Source of the DNA: Amoebidium appalachense
Taxonomy: Eukaryota > Ichthyosporea
Direction of reading: 5' to 3'
NCBI GenBank assembly: GCA_963693365.1
Contig: CAVNZM010000007.1
Span: 5,518,001 to 5,582,000, forward strand
DNA length: 64,000 nucleotides
Both the position numbers and the translations under genes were made by a program. Below, piece after piece: positions 1 to 11,436 of the stretch; positions within the stretch are counted from its first letter, which is position 1, and each line of letters starts with the position of its first letter. The notes beneath the pieces are model-generated. The model was given only the letters and a program-made list of their open reading frames with translations, did no database searches and was not told the origin of the DNA.

Positions 1-7
1 CCCAAAA

Positions 8-38
<31 letters not shown>

Positions 39-780
39 CATCGCCAATCCCCAGGATGGGCTCTGCTTTTTTTGCATACTCTTTTTGTGTATGTGCGCGT
101 TTCATATCTGCATTGTGCTGTCCGCCGTAAGTGTATTCTTACTACTGTGACTCATTCTAAACCCCCTCCTCCTCTCTCCTCTTGTCCCCTCCCCCCTGCC
201 CGCCCATTTTTTTTCATTTGCCAATCCACGGCGCATTGATCTGTGTGTCATGGATTGCTTGTGCTTTGTGCTGTTGACCCTATCATGCATTCTTAACCCC
301 CTCCCCCTTCCCCCGCGCCGATAATTATACTCTTTATGTGTGGGTTTCGCTCTGCATCGTGTTGTCCGTTGTTTATGTGTACTTCGTACTTAATGACGCA
401 TTTGAACACCCCCCCCTTCCCCCCCCAACCCCACTCCACCCCCACCCCACCCCACTCACCACTCGTCCCCCCTCCCGCCCTTCCCCCCACCACCACCTGC
501 CCCCTCCCCTTGTTTACATAATCTGCATTGTGTTATCCATCGTGAATGTGTACATTGCATTCTGTAACACGTTCTAGCCCTCTCCCCCTCCCCCCTCTCC
601 CCCCTCCTCCCCCCTCTCTCCCCTTTGCTTCCTGTTGCCTTTACCCACACAACCCAAACACCCCCTCTGGGTGAGGAGGGGGAGGGGGGGGGGGGGAAGA
701 ATTCCTTATTGGACGGCTGCTGTTGCACACACCTTCACATTACGTCATTTTGATTCGCTGTAGTCTAACACGCTCCAGGC
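1..780. repeat. C-rich region with degenerate dispersed-element copies
   Basis: No gene is seen. After an A-run (4-40) the stretch holds three or four diverged copies of the poly-C-flanked dispersed element in C-rich orientation: about 52-166, 212-297 (weak), 318-409 and 510-586. Each ends in a C-tract. Shared words include GGATGGGCTCTGCT at 55-68 and GTGTACTTCGTACTT near 377-391. Reading frames here are low-complexity proline or glycine frames and are not credible genes. Confidence 0.6.
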
Positions 781-926
781 ATTGCACACATACACATACA
801 TGTGTGCGGGCGCGTACACACACCACACACACCACTCACTCCACACACTCACACGCATCTTCTTAATCAATCACCTCTTACACACATTCCTCCGCGGGCA
901 TGAGGAAACACACACACACACACAGA

Positions 927-957
<31 letters not shown>

Positions 958-1015
958 ACATACACACACATACACACACATATACACACACACACAGAGG
1001 ACTCACACACACAAC

Positions 1016-1077
<62 letters not shown>

Positions 1078-1166
1078 ACACACACAGAGGACTCACACAC
1101 ACAACACACACACACACACACACGCATATACACACACAGAGAGGACTCACACACACAACACACGCG

Positions 1167-1206
<40 letters not shown>
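781..1206. repeat. (CA)n microsatellite block with C-run
   Basis: Compound microsatellite: CA repeats interrupted by a run of about 28 C (927-954) and by three copies of an ACACAGAGGACTCACACACA spacer (about 990, 1084 and 1138), so the array itself has a higher-order repeat. A (GC)n patch lies at 1163-1176. Confidence 0.85.
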
Positions 1207-1207
<1 letters not shown>

Positions 1208-2006
1208 CCGGCTGACCAGGAGCCTGTAGTGGGACCCGTCCCTAAACCCAAGGAAAGACGGCGCATTTGATTGGCTGGCCATCCTCGGAACGGATTTTCT
1301 TGAATCTCAATTAATTAATTTCTTGCTGATTATCGTCCTTGCCATTTGGGCATGACATCTTCCGAAAGGTTCTTTTCAGGAACTTCTTGTGTGAATGTGA
1401 TTGAATGTTGTGATAGTATCAGTGGTTAAATGTTGTGATAGTATACAGAGCTCTGTATGGCTAGGTTCCTTTTTTTTTTTTTTAATGTACATAATGATTC
1501 ATGGCATGTATGCATGTTTATGCTAGACAGAATGAATGCAACCGCTGAAACGATCGTATTACTAAACGTAGTCCTGTGATTCGCACACACGTACGTACAC
1601 ATGTCAGACAGATACGCACACACATGTACGTGTGCGCGTGGCATATCATGATATCTCCTCACATAACCTACATCTCGCATCGACACTTCCCTTTATTATT
1701 TAGCCGCTGAAGTTGTCGGGTGGAAACAGCTAGTTTGAAATAGTGTTTGCCTGGTGCCGGCTGCTGATCAAAGCATCACATGCATGTATGTCGAAAATAA
1801 ACAGAACACCCACACCCTCCTCCCCCCCTCCCCCCTCCCCCCTCCCTCCCTCCCCCCCTCCCTCCCTTTAAAAAGGCGTAACTCGACGTCGTAACTGTGT
1901 GTGAGGGAGTGGGGGGAGGGGGGGGGGGGGGGTTGACATTGTGTGTGTGTGTATGTGTTTGTGTATGTGTTTGTGTGTGTGTGTGTGTGTATGTGTGTGA
2001 TTGTGT

Positions 2007-2077
<71 letters not shown>

Positions 2078-2263
2078 ACATGCTTGCTCTGTGCTATGAT
2101 TTCTTTGGATTGGGCTTGAAATATTAAGGGGTTAATTGAATGTGCTCAGGCGCGCTTTTTGTACATGTACATTTGTTTCGGCCGGTTGAGGGAGGTCGTG
2201 CAAGAAATTCCGAGTTCAATGACGGTCGCGGTGGACCAGGGTGGGTTGTGTGTGTGTGTACGT

Positions 2264-2294
<31 letters not shown>

Positions 2295-2440
2295 GGGGGG
2301 GGGGGATTAAACATGTACGGTTAGAACTTCTGAGTGTGCAAGAAAAAAAAAGGCCTCACACTGTCACGTTTAGCCCCGCCACAGAGACCCCACTGCAAGG
2401 TGCCTTTGGATCCGGAGAGAGAGAAAATCTAGCCTAGTGA
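1207..2440. repeat. Non-coding DNA, then (GT)n and poly-G
   Basis: 1207-1790 is ordinary AT-balanced DNA in which no gene is recognised. It is followed by a CT-rich tract (1810-1868), a G-run, a (GT)n array (1938-2076), and a second GT block ending in 29 G (2278-2306). Confidence 0.7.
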
Positions 2441-2517
2441 CGAGGGGGGGGGGGGGGGGGGGGGGGTGGGGAGGAGAAAGGGGGGAGGGAGAGAGAGAGA
2501 CGAGAGGGGGTGGGGAA

Positions 2518-2561
<44 letters not shown>

Positions 2562-2960
2562 CTGGACGAGAAAGATCGACTCGGAGGGCCGGGAGAGAGA
2601 GTACTTCGAAGAGAGAGCTCGAGACAGAGAGAGAGGGGAGGGGAGCCCGGAGGGAGGGGGGAGGGGGGTGAGTGGGTGGGTGGCCGAGGGTGGGTGCACC
2701 ATGGGTGGGTTTACACATGGGTACCGGTGGAAGTGAGGGCACGGGTTGGATGGAGAGGAGGACTCGATCGCGAGGAGGGAGGGAGGGAAGAAGGAGCGAG
2801 GAGCCGAAGGTCCAGAGAGTGTGTAGTATACATGTGCACGTGTGACAGGGAGGTTGGTGGGGGGGGGGGGTACACGCGTGTGTGTGTGTGACACTGTGTG
2901 TGTATCGATAGAGATAACGGAAAGGCGGCCGCGGGCCCGTGTTCCACGTGTCGAGGGGGA
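2441..2960. repeat. Poly-G/purine-rich tract
   Basis: A G-rich, purine-rich stretch with G-runs at 2443-2466 and about 2518-2562. It contains GGGTGAGTGGGTGGGTGG-type repeats capable of G-quadruplex formation. No coding potential beyond low-complexity frames. Confidence 0.75.
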
Positions 2961-4389
2961 TGGATGCCTCCATATATCTGTGATCATTGCGACCCCCTGC
3001 AGCCGGGGGCGTTCGGGGCCGCATACCTATGTCACGGTGGACAGTGTCGACGATGTGTGCTGTTTGCTATTGAGATGCTAGTGTACCCAGCCCGGGCCGG
3101 GCCTGCCGTCACGACAAGCAACATATTCGGAGACGACAACTGCATAATTAGCCAGTGCACTCAAACTTAGGTCCTGCACAGAAATGTGCCGTGCGCCCAT
3201 GCCTTCCTATTCAACATGTGTCCCCCCTGCTCGTTACACCTTCGTGACCTTGCTCCACCAGCCTGCGCTGAGTGGATAAACGCATGCACGCAAATATACG
3301 CGATGCACGCGACACGAGGTTGCCACGCGAACCAACTCCCACAGTCCCACCCCGGCCGCGGGAGAGTTTGCAAACAAACGTGGCTCACTGCTCGTTTTTC
3401 GTCTATTATTAGTCTGGGGATGGCGCAATCCTGCATTTGTGTTGCTGTTTACAGTTGTAAATTAATGCGGTGGAGACGTGTGAGATGTATTTTTTAACGT
3501 AGATATAAACAATTTGCTTTTTTGGTTGCAGAATATAACACTAATAAAACATTCGTGGGAACTCAATGCCTATGTCACAGGGAGAATTATCCATATGCAT
3601 CTGTCGAACGCCAGGGATTGGTTTTCCTCAATCAATCAGATGCTTGGATCTAATCATAGAACTCTAATAACCAATAGTTGCATACATCTAGCTTATGACC
3701 CAGACGATTGGGCTATTGCTCTACTAATCGCCTCGAGCGGGCACTCTCGTGATTTTAGGTCGATTTGTTGATTGGTGCGTCATTGTAATATGACCAAATG
3801 CACCTGGTAACGGCCGTACATTAGTCGTTTTGATTGGAGATATGTCACACGTTCTGTATTTCTTGTTCATGTTATCACCCTGGGCGACATACTTTGGAAA
3901 GGAAAAGGAGGCCCGGGAATGATGGAACTGTGAACAACATTATAGTCAGAGCTAAATGGATGAAAAAAAATCAAGAGGTTAAAGCTATACGCAGAAATAT
4001 GCGCAGGAATATGGAGAACATTAGGGATAAAGGGGTAGGTATGATTTTGATTTACCGGTGGCTCGCCCGGAAGCCCCTTTGTGTCAGACTTTTCAACTAT
4101 TGGATACATATCATCAAAAAAAGATTCGCCGAGGGTAGCCGGTTCTTCAGGCTGGAAGCAATTAGATACATCTGCACAGAGAGGCTTCGTAAAAGAGATA
4201 ATATTAGGTCATTTAATATTATAAATGACTTCTATTGCCATTTTTTCTTGCAAATGACCACAGAAAATGGCTAAAAGAGCAGATGCACATAGCAGCACTC
4301 TAATCCTATGGGAAACCGGCAAAATACCTGTCGTTGCCATATCTTATCATTCGCCGGACGTTTCCAAAGATCTGGCTCAGCGTTCTGCC
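2961..4389. other. Non-repetitive DNA, no gene assigned
   Basis: This is unique-looking sequence. An open frame (2898-3170, +) encodes several Cys-x2-Cys pairs, and a 146-codon frame (3834-4274, +) encodes a basic peptide rich in K, R and I without an ATG near its 5' end (first in-frame ATG near 3960). Neither resembles a family I recognise. They may be chance frames, exons of an unrecognised gene, or 5' sequence of the GATA gene. Confidence 0.35.
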
Positions 4390-4397
4390 GCGTCATG

Positions 4398-4448
4398 ATT
4401 GGCGTTTCGCTTGCACCAATCAAAAAGCGCCAACCATCATATTATAAA
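4398..4448 (+). promoter_or_regulatory. CCAAT/TATA-like promoter of GATA gene
   Basis: An inverted CCAAT box (ATTGG, 4398-4402), a direct CCAAT (4416-4420) and a TATAAA (4443-4448) stand in the usual order about 240 nt before the GATA-factor ATG. The spacing suggests transcription starts near 4470-4480. The motifs are seen; their function is inferred. Confidence 0.5.
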
Positions 4449-4689
4449 CCGAAATTTCGGCATCAACTCCGTTGCCATTTCTACTTTGCGCGCAACAGTG
4501 CACAACGTGAACTTTTTTTTAGATATAGCTTTTCTGCACAAGGTTGTGCAGTGTCTTTACTCAAATATACCAAAAAGAACCCATGTTTCATTTTTCTTGT
4601 TGAGCTAAGTGGGATTTCTCTTGGCGAAAGAGCGGCTAGTCCTTCATCACTTCCCACAAAATCTTCGTAGAAAACACGCCGTTGCCAAG

Positions 4690-6015
4690 ATGAGTCTAGA
4701 CGTTTTGTTTGGCAACATGCATTCCAAAAGGCATACAGGGATTTACAGCCCCTCTCTTCCACAACATATGAATATGGCACAGTTAAACATGTTTACACCC
4801 CCACCCACCGTTCAGACAGGCTTTGCCTCCTCACCCATGGAGTGTGAACTCATCAATCCAAACGCTACGAGGGGAGCCTATGGAGGGGAGGAGTACATGG
4901 AAGCACGCATGAGCGTCGAAGACATGAAGAGCATTTCCGAACATGACCAGTTTTTCACCGAGCCCGCCGTTGATGACAATGGTCAGGACGTGGGTGAAAA
5001 CATCATGCAGCACATTTTCAACCAAGTAAACCCCTTGTTAAGTTCCCCCGGTGAGCTTAGGGAAGAACCACGTTATCAGGTTCGCCCTTCAGACACACGC
5101 AAGGTTCACCCCACCCTACAGCTCCAATACCACCAGGGAGGCATTCGTTCGGAGGTGGTCGGCCAGCTCCTCCCCCCACGGACGTTTCAGCCCGCGCGTA
5201 TGCAGAACCACTCGAGCATGCCCGATCTTTCCAGATTGTCTTCCTCCATGCAGCCCAACCAGCGCCTTGGCCTTTACTCATCAGTGCAACAGGTGAATAT
5301 TGGCGTGACGGTGAACCGCCACTACACGCACCAGCTAGTCAACAACAACAACAACACCACCCACGGCCTCTACAAGCCCCAGTCCCAGTATGCGAGCAGC
5401 CCCTCGTTCATGGCAGCCATCCAAGAGCAACTCTACGACGTGCACGACATGCAGGACCAACTCGACGCAGCACCTGCCCCTTCCCTCCTGTTCGCAGCAC
5501 AGAGGATGAACTCCTACAACGGCAGCCCACTCACCCCCACCCTGAACGACTCCACGCACGCCACCTACACCCCCAAGATCCCCTTGCCATCGAATTCCTC
5601 TACCAATGCCGTCAATGATGACAAGCAGGGTCGTCGTTCAAGCTGCCCAGAGCTTGCCGTGGGCGCCACGGTTTCCTCCCCGGTCTCACGTTCCCCAGTT
5701 TCCACCATCAGCAACCTAACTGTCGCGCGCGCTGCAAGCACAGATGGCGGGGTGTCGATGGCCAGGAAGAAGGCGGCGGTGGGAGGCGGTGTTGCCGGTA
5801 TTGGGCAGCCCGGGTTCCAGGGATGTAGTAACTGTGGGTGTCTGCAGACTAGTCTGTGGAGACGGGGCCCGACGGGGGAGAGGGTGTGCAACGCGTGCGG
5901 GTTGTACCGTAAGGTCTATGCAAAGGAACGCCCCCCCGCAATGGCGTCAAAGGGGGTTACCAAGCGCAGACGTAGAAAGAACTCGGTTGATTATGGAGGC
6001 CAGGCGAAATTTTGA
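4690..6015 (+). CDS. GATA-type zinc-finger transcription factor
   Basis: Intronless 441-aa frame. The ATG at 4690 (MSLDVLFGN) is chosen because the open frame extends upstream only through a GTG codon. The C-terminus holds one GATA finger, C-x2-C-x17-C-x2-C (about residues 379-403), with the family signature TSLWRRGPTGERVCNACGLY. A basic tail KRRRRK (about 426-431) serves as DNA-contact extension or nuclear signal. The first 370 residues are low-complexity (S, P, Q, N, H; an Asn run near residue 220) and probably disordered activation or regulatory sequence. GATA factors bind (A/T)GATA(A/G) and in fungi control nitrogen, iron, light or developmental genes. The 17-residue loop is the standard form, but nothing here says which pathway. 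A CCAAT/TATA-like promoter precedes it, and the next kilobase downstream carries no gene. Confidence 0.93.
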   Translation: MSLDVLFGNMHSKRHTGIYSPSLPQHMNMAQLNMFTPPPTVQTGFASSPMECELINPNATRGAYGGEEYMEARMSVEDMKSISEHDQFFTEPAVDDNGQDVGENIMQHIFNQVNPLLSSPGELREEPRYQVRPSDTRKVHPTLQLQYHQGGIRSEVVGQLLPPRTFQPARMQNHSSMPDLSRLSSSMQPNQRLGLYSSVQQVNIGVTVNRHYTHQLVNNNNNTTHGLYKPQSQYASSPSFMAAIQEQLYDVHDMQDQLDAAPAPSLLFAAQRMNSYNGSPLTPTLNDSTHATYTPKIPLPSNSSTNAVNDDKQGRRSSCPELAVGATVSSPVSRSPVSTISNLTVARAASTDGGVSMARKKAAVGGGVAGIGQPGFQGCSNCGCLQTSLWRRGPTGERVCNACGLYRKVYAKERPPAMASKGVTKRRRRKNSVDYGGQAKF

Positions 6016-6868
6016 GCGAAATGATGTGCAAGTTGATGCGAGAAAGGGAGCTTTAAACTTTGATGACAGTTGTGCAAGTGAAATTTAGGAAACACTAACT
6101 GGCTTTTTGTATAGATGTATAGACGGTTGGGGTATTGATCCCTTCTTGTGTATAGCGTGTATAGCGAATGGCAGCCTGAGAAAGGCCTGCTTGTAGTTCT
6201 GACGTAGTTAACACACATGTTTTTTGATGATAGGAGATTGTCACACGTGTTTATATCTGTATGGTGATTTTTCAAGCACGCGCGGGTTGCAGACCAGGCA
6301 TACGGCGCAAATATAAATTCCTGATATCTTGCGAATTTTTGTGTGTATAGATGGTTCTAACCGATGACTCTGTACATTTTCTTTACGGGTTTGACTTTTG
6401 GGTGTGAGTTCTGTTGTGCTTTTTTTCTCGGACTCGGCCGAAATTTCCCGAAGGCGTTATGTCATTGATATATTCCATGATGTGCTCTTACGTGAAAAAA
6501 TAATACATGGTGACCCAGGTGGCACCCCGAGAACTTTCTATGCAAAGTGTATTACATCTCTTTCTTCTCTATTTTTTTCTCTGTTTTTGAAAAGTGTATG
6601 ACATGTAAATACAAATGACGATATTTCAAACATATGTTTGGATGAATGTGCACACAGTAATGGGTGCTTCGACAAACACAAACACTGGCATGATAATCCC
6701 GGACAATCCTCGTTCAAAAGATCTAGTGAACCTCTCCCCCTCCCCCCTCCTTCCCCCAGTTCTCCCACTTCCTCCCCCATTTTCACCTCTCGACGTACAC
6801 AGCACTGGTGGCACGCGCGCACGCACGCACACAAACGCAAAAACATGTACGCACGCGCTCGCGCGCGT

Positions 6869-6916
<48 letters not shown>

Positions 6917-6948
6917 ACACACACATGTGCGCATATACCACATGGCCG

Positions 6949-7008
<60 letters not shown>

Positions 7009-7190
7009 CACACACACTCAGACACAAACATCCAAAGTAGTGTAGGTTGTAAATATCAGGATCCTTATATGCTCTTCTATTAGTGCCGTAACTCCTGCAA
7101 GTTCTTAGTACCGAACGTCACGATGGCCTTCAGAGTACCGAACCCCATCACCTCATCAATGCAATCCATACACATGCTCAGTTACTGATC
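6016..7190. repeat. 3' flank of GATA gene and (CA)n array
   Basis: 6016-6610 is AT-rich 3' flanking sequence, presumably including the GATA-factor 3' UTR; no further gene is recognised. 6730-7025 is a C-rich stretch followed by (CA)n with (GC)n interruptions (6808-7022). Confidence 0.6.
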
Positions 7191-7655
7191 CTCATTAATC
7201 AATTATTGATTCAGCTTCCACCCACGTCATACTGTGTGTGTGTGTGTGTGTTTCTTCTTTCCCCCGCCCCGCCCTTCTCCACCCCCATCCTCTTCCCCCC
7301 CCCCCCCCCCCCCCCCCCCCCCCACAAAAAAAGGGGGGGGGGGGGGGGGGGAAGAAAAAAAGGGGGGGGGGGGGGGGGGGGAGAGAGGGGGGGGGGGAGG
7401 GGGGGAGAAGAAGAAAAGGGCGTGGTGGGGTGGGCAGGCAGGCGGGGAGGGCCCCGGCCGGGGGGAAAGGGGAGTGAGGGGCGGAGGGTGAATCTATCAG
7501 TCTGGCTAGACTCGGAAGGCCTTCAGTTTGGTGGCTGTGGTGGCCTGGTGACTCTTTATCTTGTAGATCATCTGGTATAGTTTTCGTAGACTGTTTTTTT
7601 TGGCTTTCTTCTTCTTCTTCTTCTTCTTCTTCTTCTTCTTCTTCTACCTTTTTTT

Positions 7656-7702
<47 letters not shown>

Positions 7703-7915
7703 AGGATTACACTGTCAGGGTCGTGGCACTGTAGACAATTGTGCCCTCTCAGCAACTGCTGAGTCGCAACCTACTCTCTGATCAATGAGCTCAAAGGAAC
7801 CATAGCCATATATGGGCTGTGCTAGGTGTTGTAACTGACGTTCTGTGCTCGGAGGCTTCTGCTTAAAGTGGATTGCTTGCAGCTGAGAGTGTGCAACTGT
7901 GGCCTTGAGGGTGTA

Positions 7916-7974
<59 letters not shown>

Positions 7975-8500
7975 ACACGCACGCACATACACACACACGT
8001 GCACACACAGCCCAAAAAAAAAAAAAAAAAAAAAAAGAAAAAAGAAAAAAACAAAAAAAAGAAAGGAAGGAAAAAAAGAAAAACTGAGATGGACGCCGAC
8101 GATGGTTGGTGTCCAATGGTTTCAAATCTGATTCCCTAATATTAGCTGCCTGCACCCGCACAACCCACAACACCAATAGAACCCACCCACCTGAACATGG
8201 GCTTTTGTCATAACACAACAGCAAGACTTCATGTACAGTAACCGTTAATTCCTACTTTTTTTACTGTTTTATAAAATATGCCGTTGTTGACATCAAATTT
8301 CTAACTTGCTGGTGCTAATCATTCCAGATTTTTTTTTACTGCTGAAAATGAATCGTTGCAGAACGATCAGAGCCTCAGTGGTGCAAGCGCAGTGACAACA
8401 CCAATGAACCTTTCCATTCGCTTTTCTTATTCATTTCATTTCTTTTTTTCCTCAAAGTATTTTTCTTTCCCTCCCCCCCCCCCCCCCCCCCCCCCCGTTT
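7191..8500. repeat. Compound homopolymer and microsatellite cluster
   Basis: A C-run (7296-7323) is followed by alternating A and G runs (7325-7420), then (TTC)n at 7607-7645, T-run into G-run (7650-7701), C-run (7921-7960) into (CA)n, then an A-rich tract (8013-8090). A C-run lies at 8473-8496. No gene is visible; 8100-8460 is plain AT-rich sequence. Confidence 0.8.
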
Positions 8501-8586
8501 TTTGGATAGGTTTACTGGGACTGGGGGGGTTGAGCCGCAGCGCTGTGATCGAATGTGGCGGAATACGTGCACACACACCGGACGCG

Positions 8587-8640
<54 letters not shown>

Positions 8641-9205
8641 ATATGTGAGCGTACATATTGACGTCTCGCCGGAACAGCCGGCAGCCCGGGTCACAAAGAA
8701 GCAAACCTCAATATCCTAGTTCCATGCTTCATAACGACCTCTCAGAATTAGAGACAATCACGCCGTGAACCAAAGCATTTGAAGATAAGTCATACGTTTT
8801 ACATGTAACAAAGGGAATATCAACCCCACAGGGACCGATCCGGGACATACATGAATACAAAATACGATACAAAAATACACCGGAAATTCTACTCGTTGGG
8901 GGGATATAAAAAAAGATTTCCGTTACAGTAGAAACTGATAGTGGAAGCCATCCAGTTAGTTTCTCATATTCAATGCATTTTTCAAACAATAAAACCCTAT
9001 CTCATCATACACAAAAAGTAATCACATTCAACTATCTTATAGAACACGGCCCATTTGGATTGGTGGATGGACTAGAGACAGGCCCAAAAAAAACAATCAC
9101 GGTCCCGGAATGGAACACGGCCTTGAATACAACTCCCAGCCATCCCTCCGGTAACTGGGCACCCCCCCCCCCCCCCCCCCCCCCCCTTCAACCCCATCCC
9201 CCAAA

Positions 9206-9276
<71 letters not shown>

Positions 9277-9474
9277 ACAGACACACACACAGACAGACAC
9301 ACACCCCCTACTTAGCTTCTCCCACCGTCAACCAACATCTGCGCAAACCACCACACCACCTCCCAGCAAACCCAACCAACCCGAGCAAACACCCCGGGTT
9401 AACCTTCAGCCCACCCACACTAATAATAATATGCAAAAACGTCCATGCCACGATGGTGTGTATGTTCAATCCGA
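8501..9474. repeat. (CA)n arrays and unique spacer
   Basis: (CA)n at 8589-8636, unique AT-rich sequence 8640-9150 with no recognisable gene, then a C-run (9162-9186) and a second (CA)n array with AGAC interruptions (9207-9304). The 3' end of the Sec14-like gene follows. Confidence 0.7.
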
Positions 9475-10780
9475 TCAAGCCGTAATTGTAATTGCAGTGT
9501 AGTACACCGTCTTCCCGTTCCAATACGAAAACGAGTTGTCGAATACAACAGCCACCTTCCCTTGCCCGTCCGCAGCACCCACCAAATGCCCAAACTCCTT
9601 CCTCTCCACGTTTCCGTTCGCTTCGTTGCCTCCCGTCATGGCTTTTATATCGCCAAAGTCGCACACAAACAACACCTTAACCTCTTTCCCGCCCTCCGTT
9701 CCAGCCGGAATTTCGACGTTGACCGTCTCCTTGCTCCCTGCCTTAACATGGACCTTTTCAACTTTTACACCCGCGATCGGTTTGTCTTCGGAGGTGGCGA
9801 AACCGCCATATTTGGAAGGTAGATTGGTCGGATCGATCATCTCGATTAGGCTGGATCGCACGTTTCCGGCCGAGATCATGGTAAATTTGGCGCGGGTGCG
9901 TGGAGGGGCGAGGATGGAGAAAAACGCGTAGAGCTTTTCCATCACAAATGGTACGTTGATGAAGAGCTTCTTGGAGAGGAACTCGGGGTAGTGGTCCTGT
10001 GGGGGGGGGGGGGGGGGGGGGGGGGGGGGAGGGGAGGAACGAAAGGAAAGAAATGGGAGGGAAAAAAAAAAGAGAGAAAAGAGGAACAGGAACGGGTGAA
10101 GATGGGATTGAAGTGGCGGGGGAGGGGGGAGGGGGTGGGTTGGGAGGGGGGGTTAGTGGGTGGGTGGCTATGGGGTGGGGTGGTGGGTGGGAGGTGGGGG
10201 GGGGGGGGGAGGGGGGGGGAGGGGAAGGGGAAGGGGCGTGATGTATGCATTAGCGGGTCTGAATTATGAGAGAGGAGACATAAAAAATTAATGACACACG
10301 ACGATATCGTACAAACACAAAACCAAAAAATGGAGGGGGGGGGGAGGTAAGGGGGGATAGTTGACGGCGTTGTGTGTTCATGCTCGTGTGGGTGTGTGTG
10401 TCTGCATGCAAGGGCATGGGTGTGTGCGCGTGTCTTTGTGCGTGTGTGTTTATGCATGTGTGTGTTTTCGCCGTTCTGTGCGTGTGCAGGGGGGAGGAGG
10501 GTAAGGGTGCGAACAAGGATGAAAAGAGGTGGAGAGGAGGAGGTGTGCGTGTTGTGAGGGGGAAGGCTTCGGGGGGAGGATGGGGGGGAGGAGGGGAGCA
10601 GCAAGAGGAAGAATGCCTACAGTGTGAGAGAATTGAAAGAGTGCCATTTGGAAATGGATTAAAGAGTAGTGAGGCGAGAATAGCAATGTTTAGTGGTGGC
10701 AGTGGTGGAAACATCAGATGGGGGGGGGGAGGGGGGGGGGGTAAAAATGGGTTGGAGAGTACGAAATACACATTCATGAT

Positions 10781-10823
<43 letters not shown>

Positions 10824-10835
10824 AGGGAGATCACA

Positions 10836-10901
<66 letters not shown>

Positions 10902-11021
10902 AGGGGAGAAGAGGGGTGGGGTGTATTGAAGAGTTAAACAATACAACAAAGAAAATCACGACGGCCTTCGCAACACTGATATGCAGCGAGAGAGTTAAGT
11001 GAAAGGTTGGGGGGAGGGGAA

Positions 11022-11055
<34 letters not shown>

Positions 11056-11401
11056 ATAAGAATGCATCACACGTTAAGAAGTACACATTCACGACGGACC
11101 ACACATTGCACATTCTGCAAGGCGCACGAACAAAAAAAAAAAAAAGGGGGGGGGGGGGGGAGGGGGGCATGGTTGCTACCTGGAAGAGGGCGATGATTGT
11201 TTTGCTTGCAGCCTTCATGCTTTTGTCCATACTCATCATGCTGGCCCCGGCATAGTCGTGGATCTGTGTGTGTGTGTGTGTGTGTGTGCGTGCGTGTGTG
11301 TGTGTGTGTCCATATGTAGACAAGCAAATGTGCGCGTGTTTATGTGCCAGGTGTAGAGAAAGGAGGTGGGAGAGCAAGAAGGAAAGGAAGGAGGGGGGGA
11401 A

Positions 11402-11436
<35 letters not shown>

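Noticed and set aside
782-1270. Long His/Thr-rich open frame
   Set aside because: It is the translation of (CA)n; all such Thr-His, Cys-Val, Pro, Gly, Arg-Glu and Leu-Ser frames through the window are microsatellite artefacts.
2898-3170. Plus-strand frame with several Cys-x2-Cys pairs resembling a zinc finger
   Set aside because: Spacing matches no known finger, the frame starts in (GT)n, and no splice-linked partner was found.
3834-4274. 146-codon basic frame upstream of the GATA gene
   Set aside because: No ATG near its start and no recognisable domain; kept only as a possibility in the region entry.
5051-5296. Alternative frames overlapping the GATA gene
   Set aside because: Shadows of the 441-aa frame, which carries the zinc finger.
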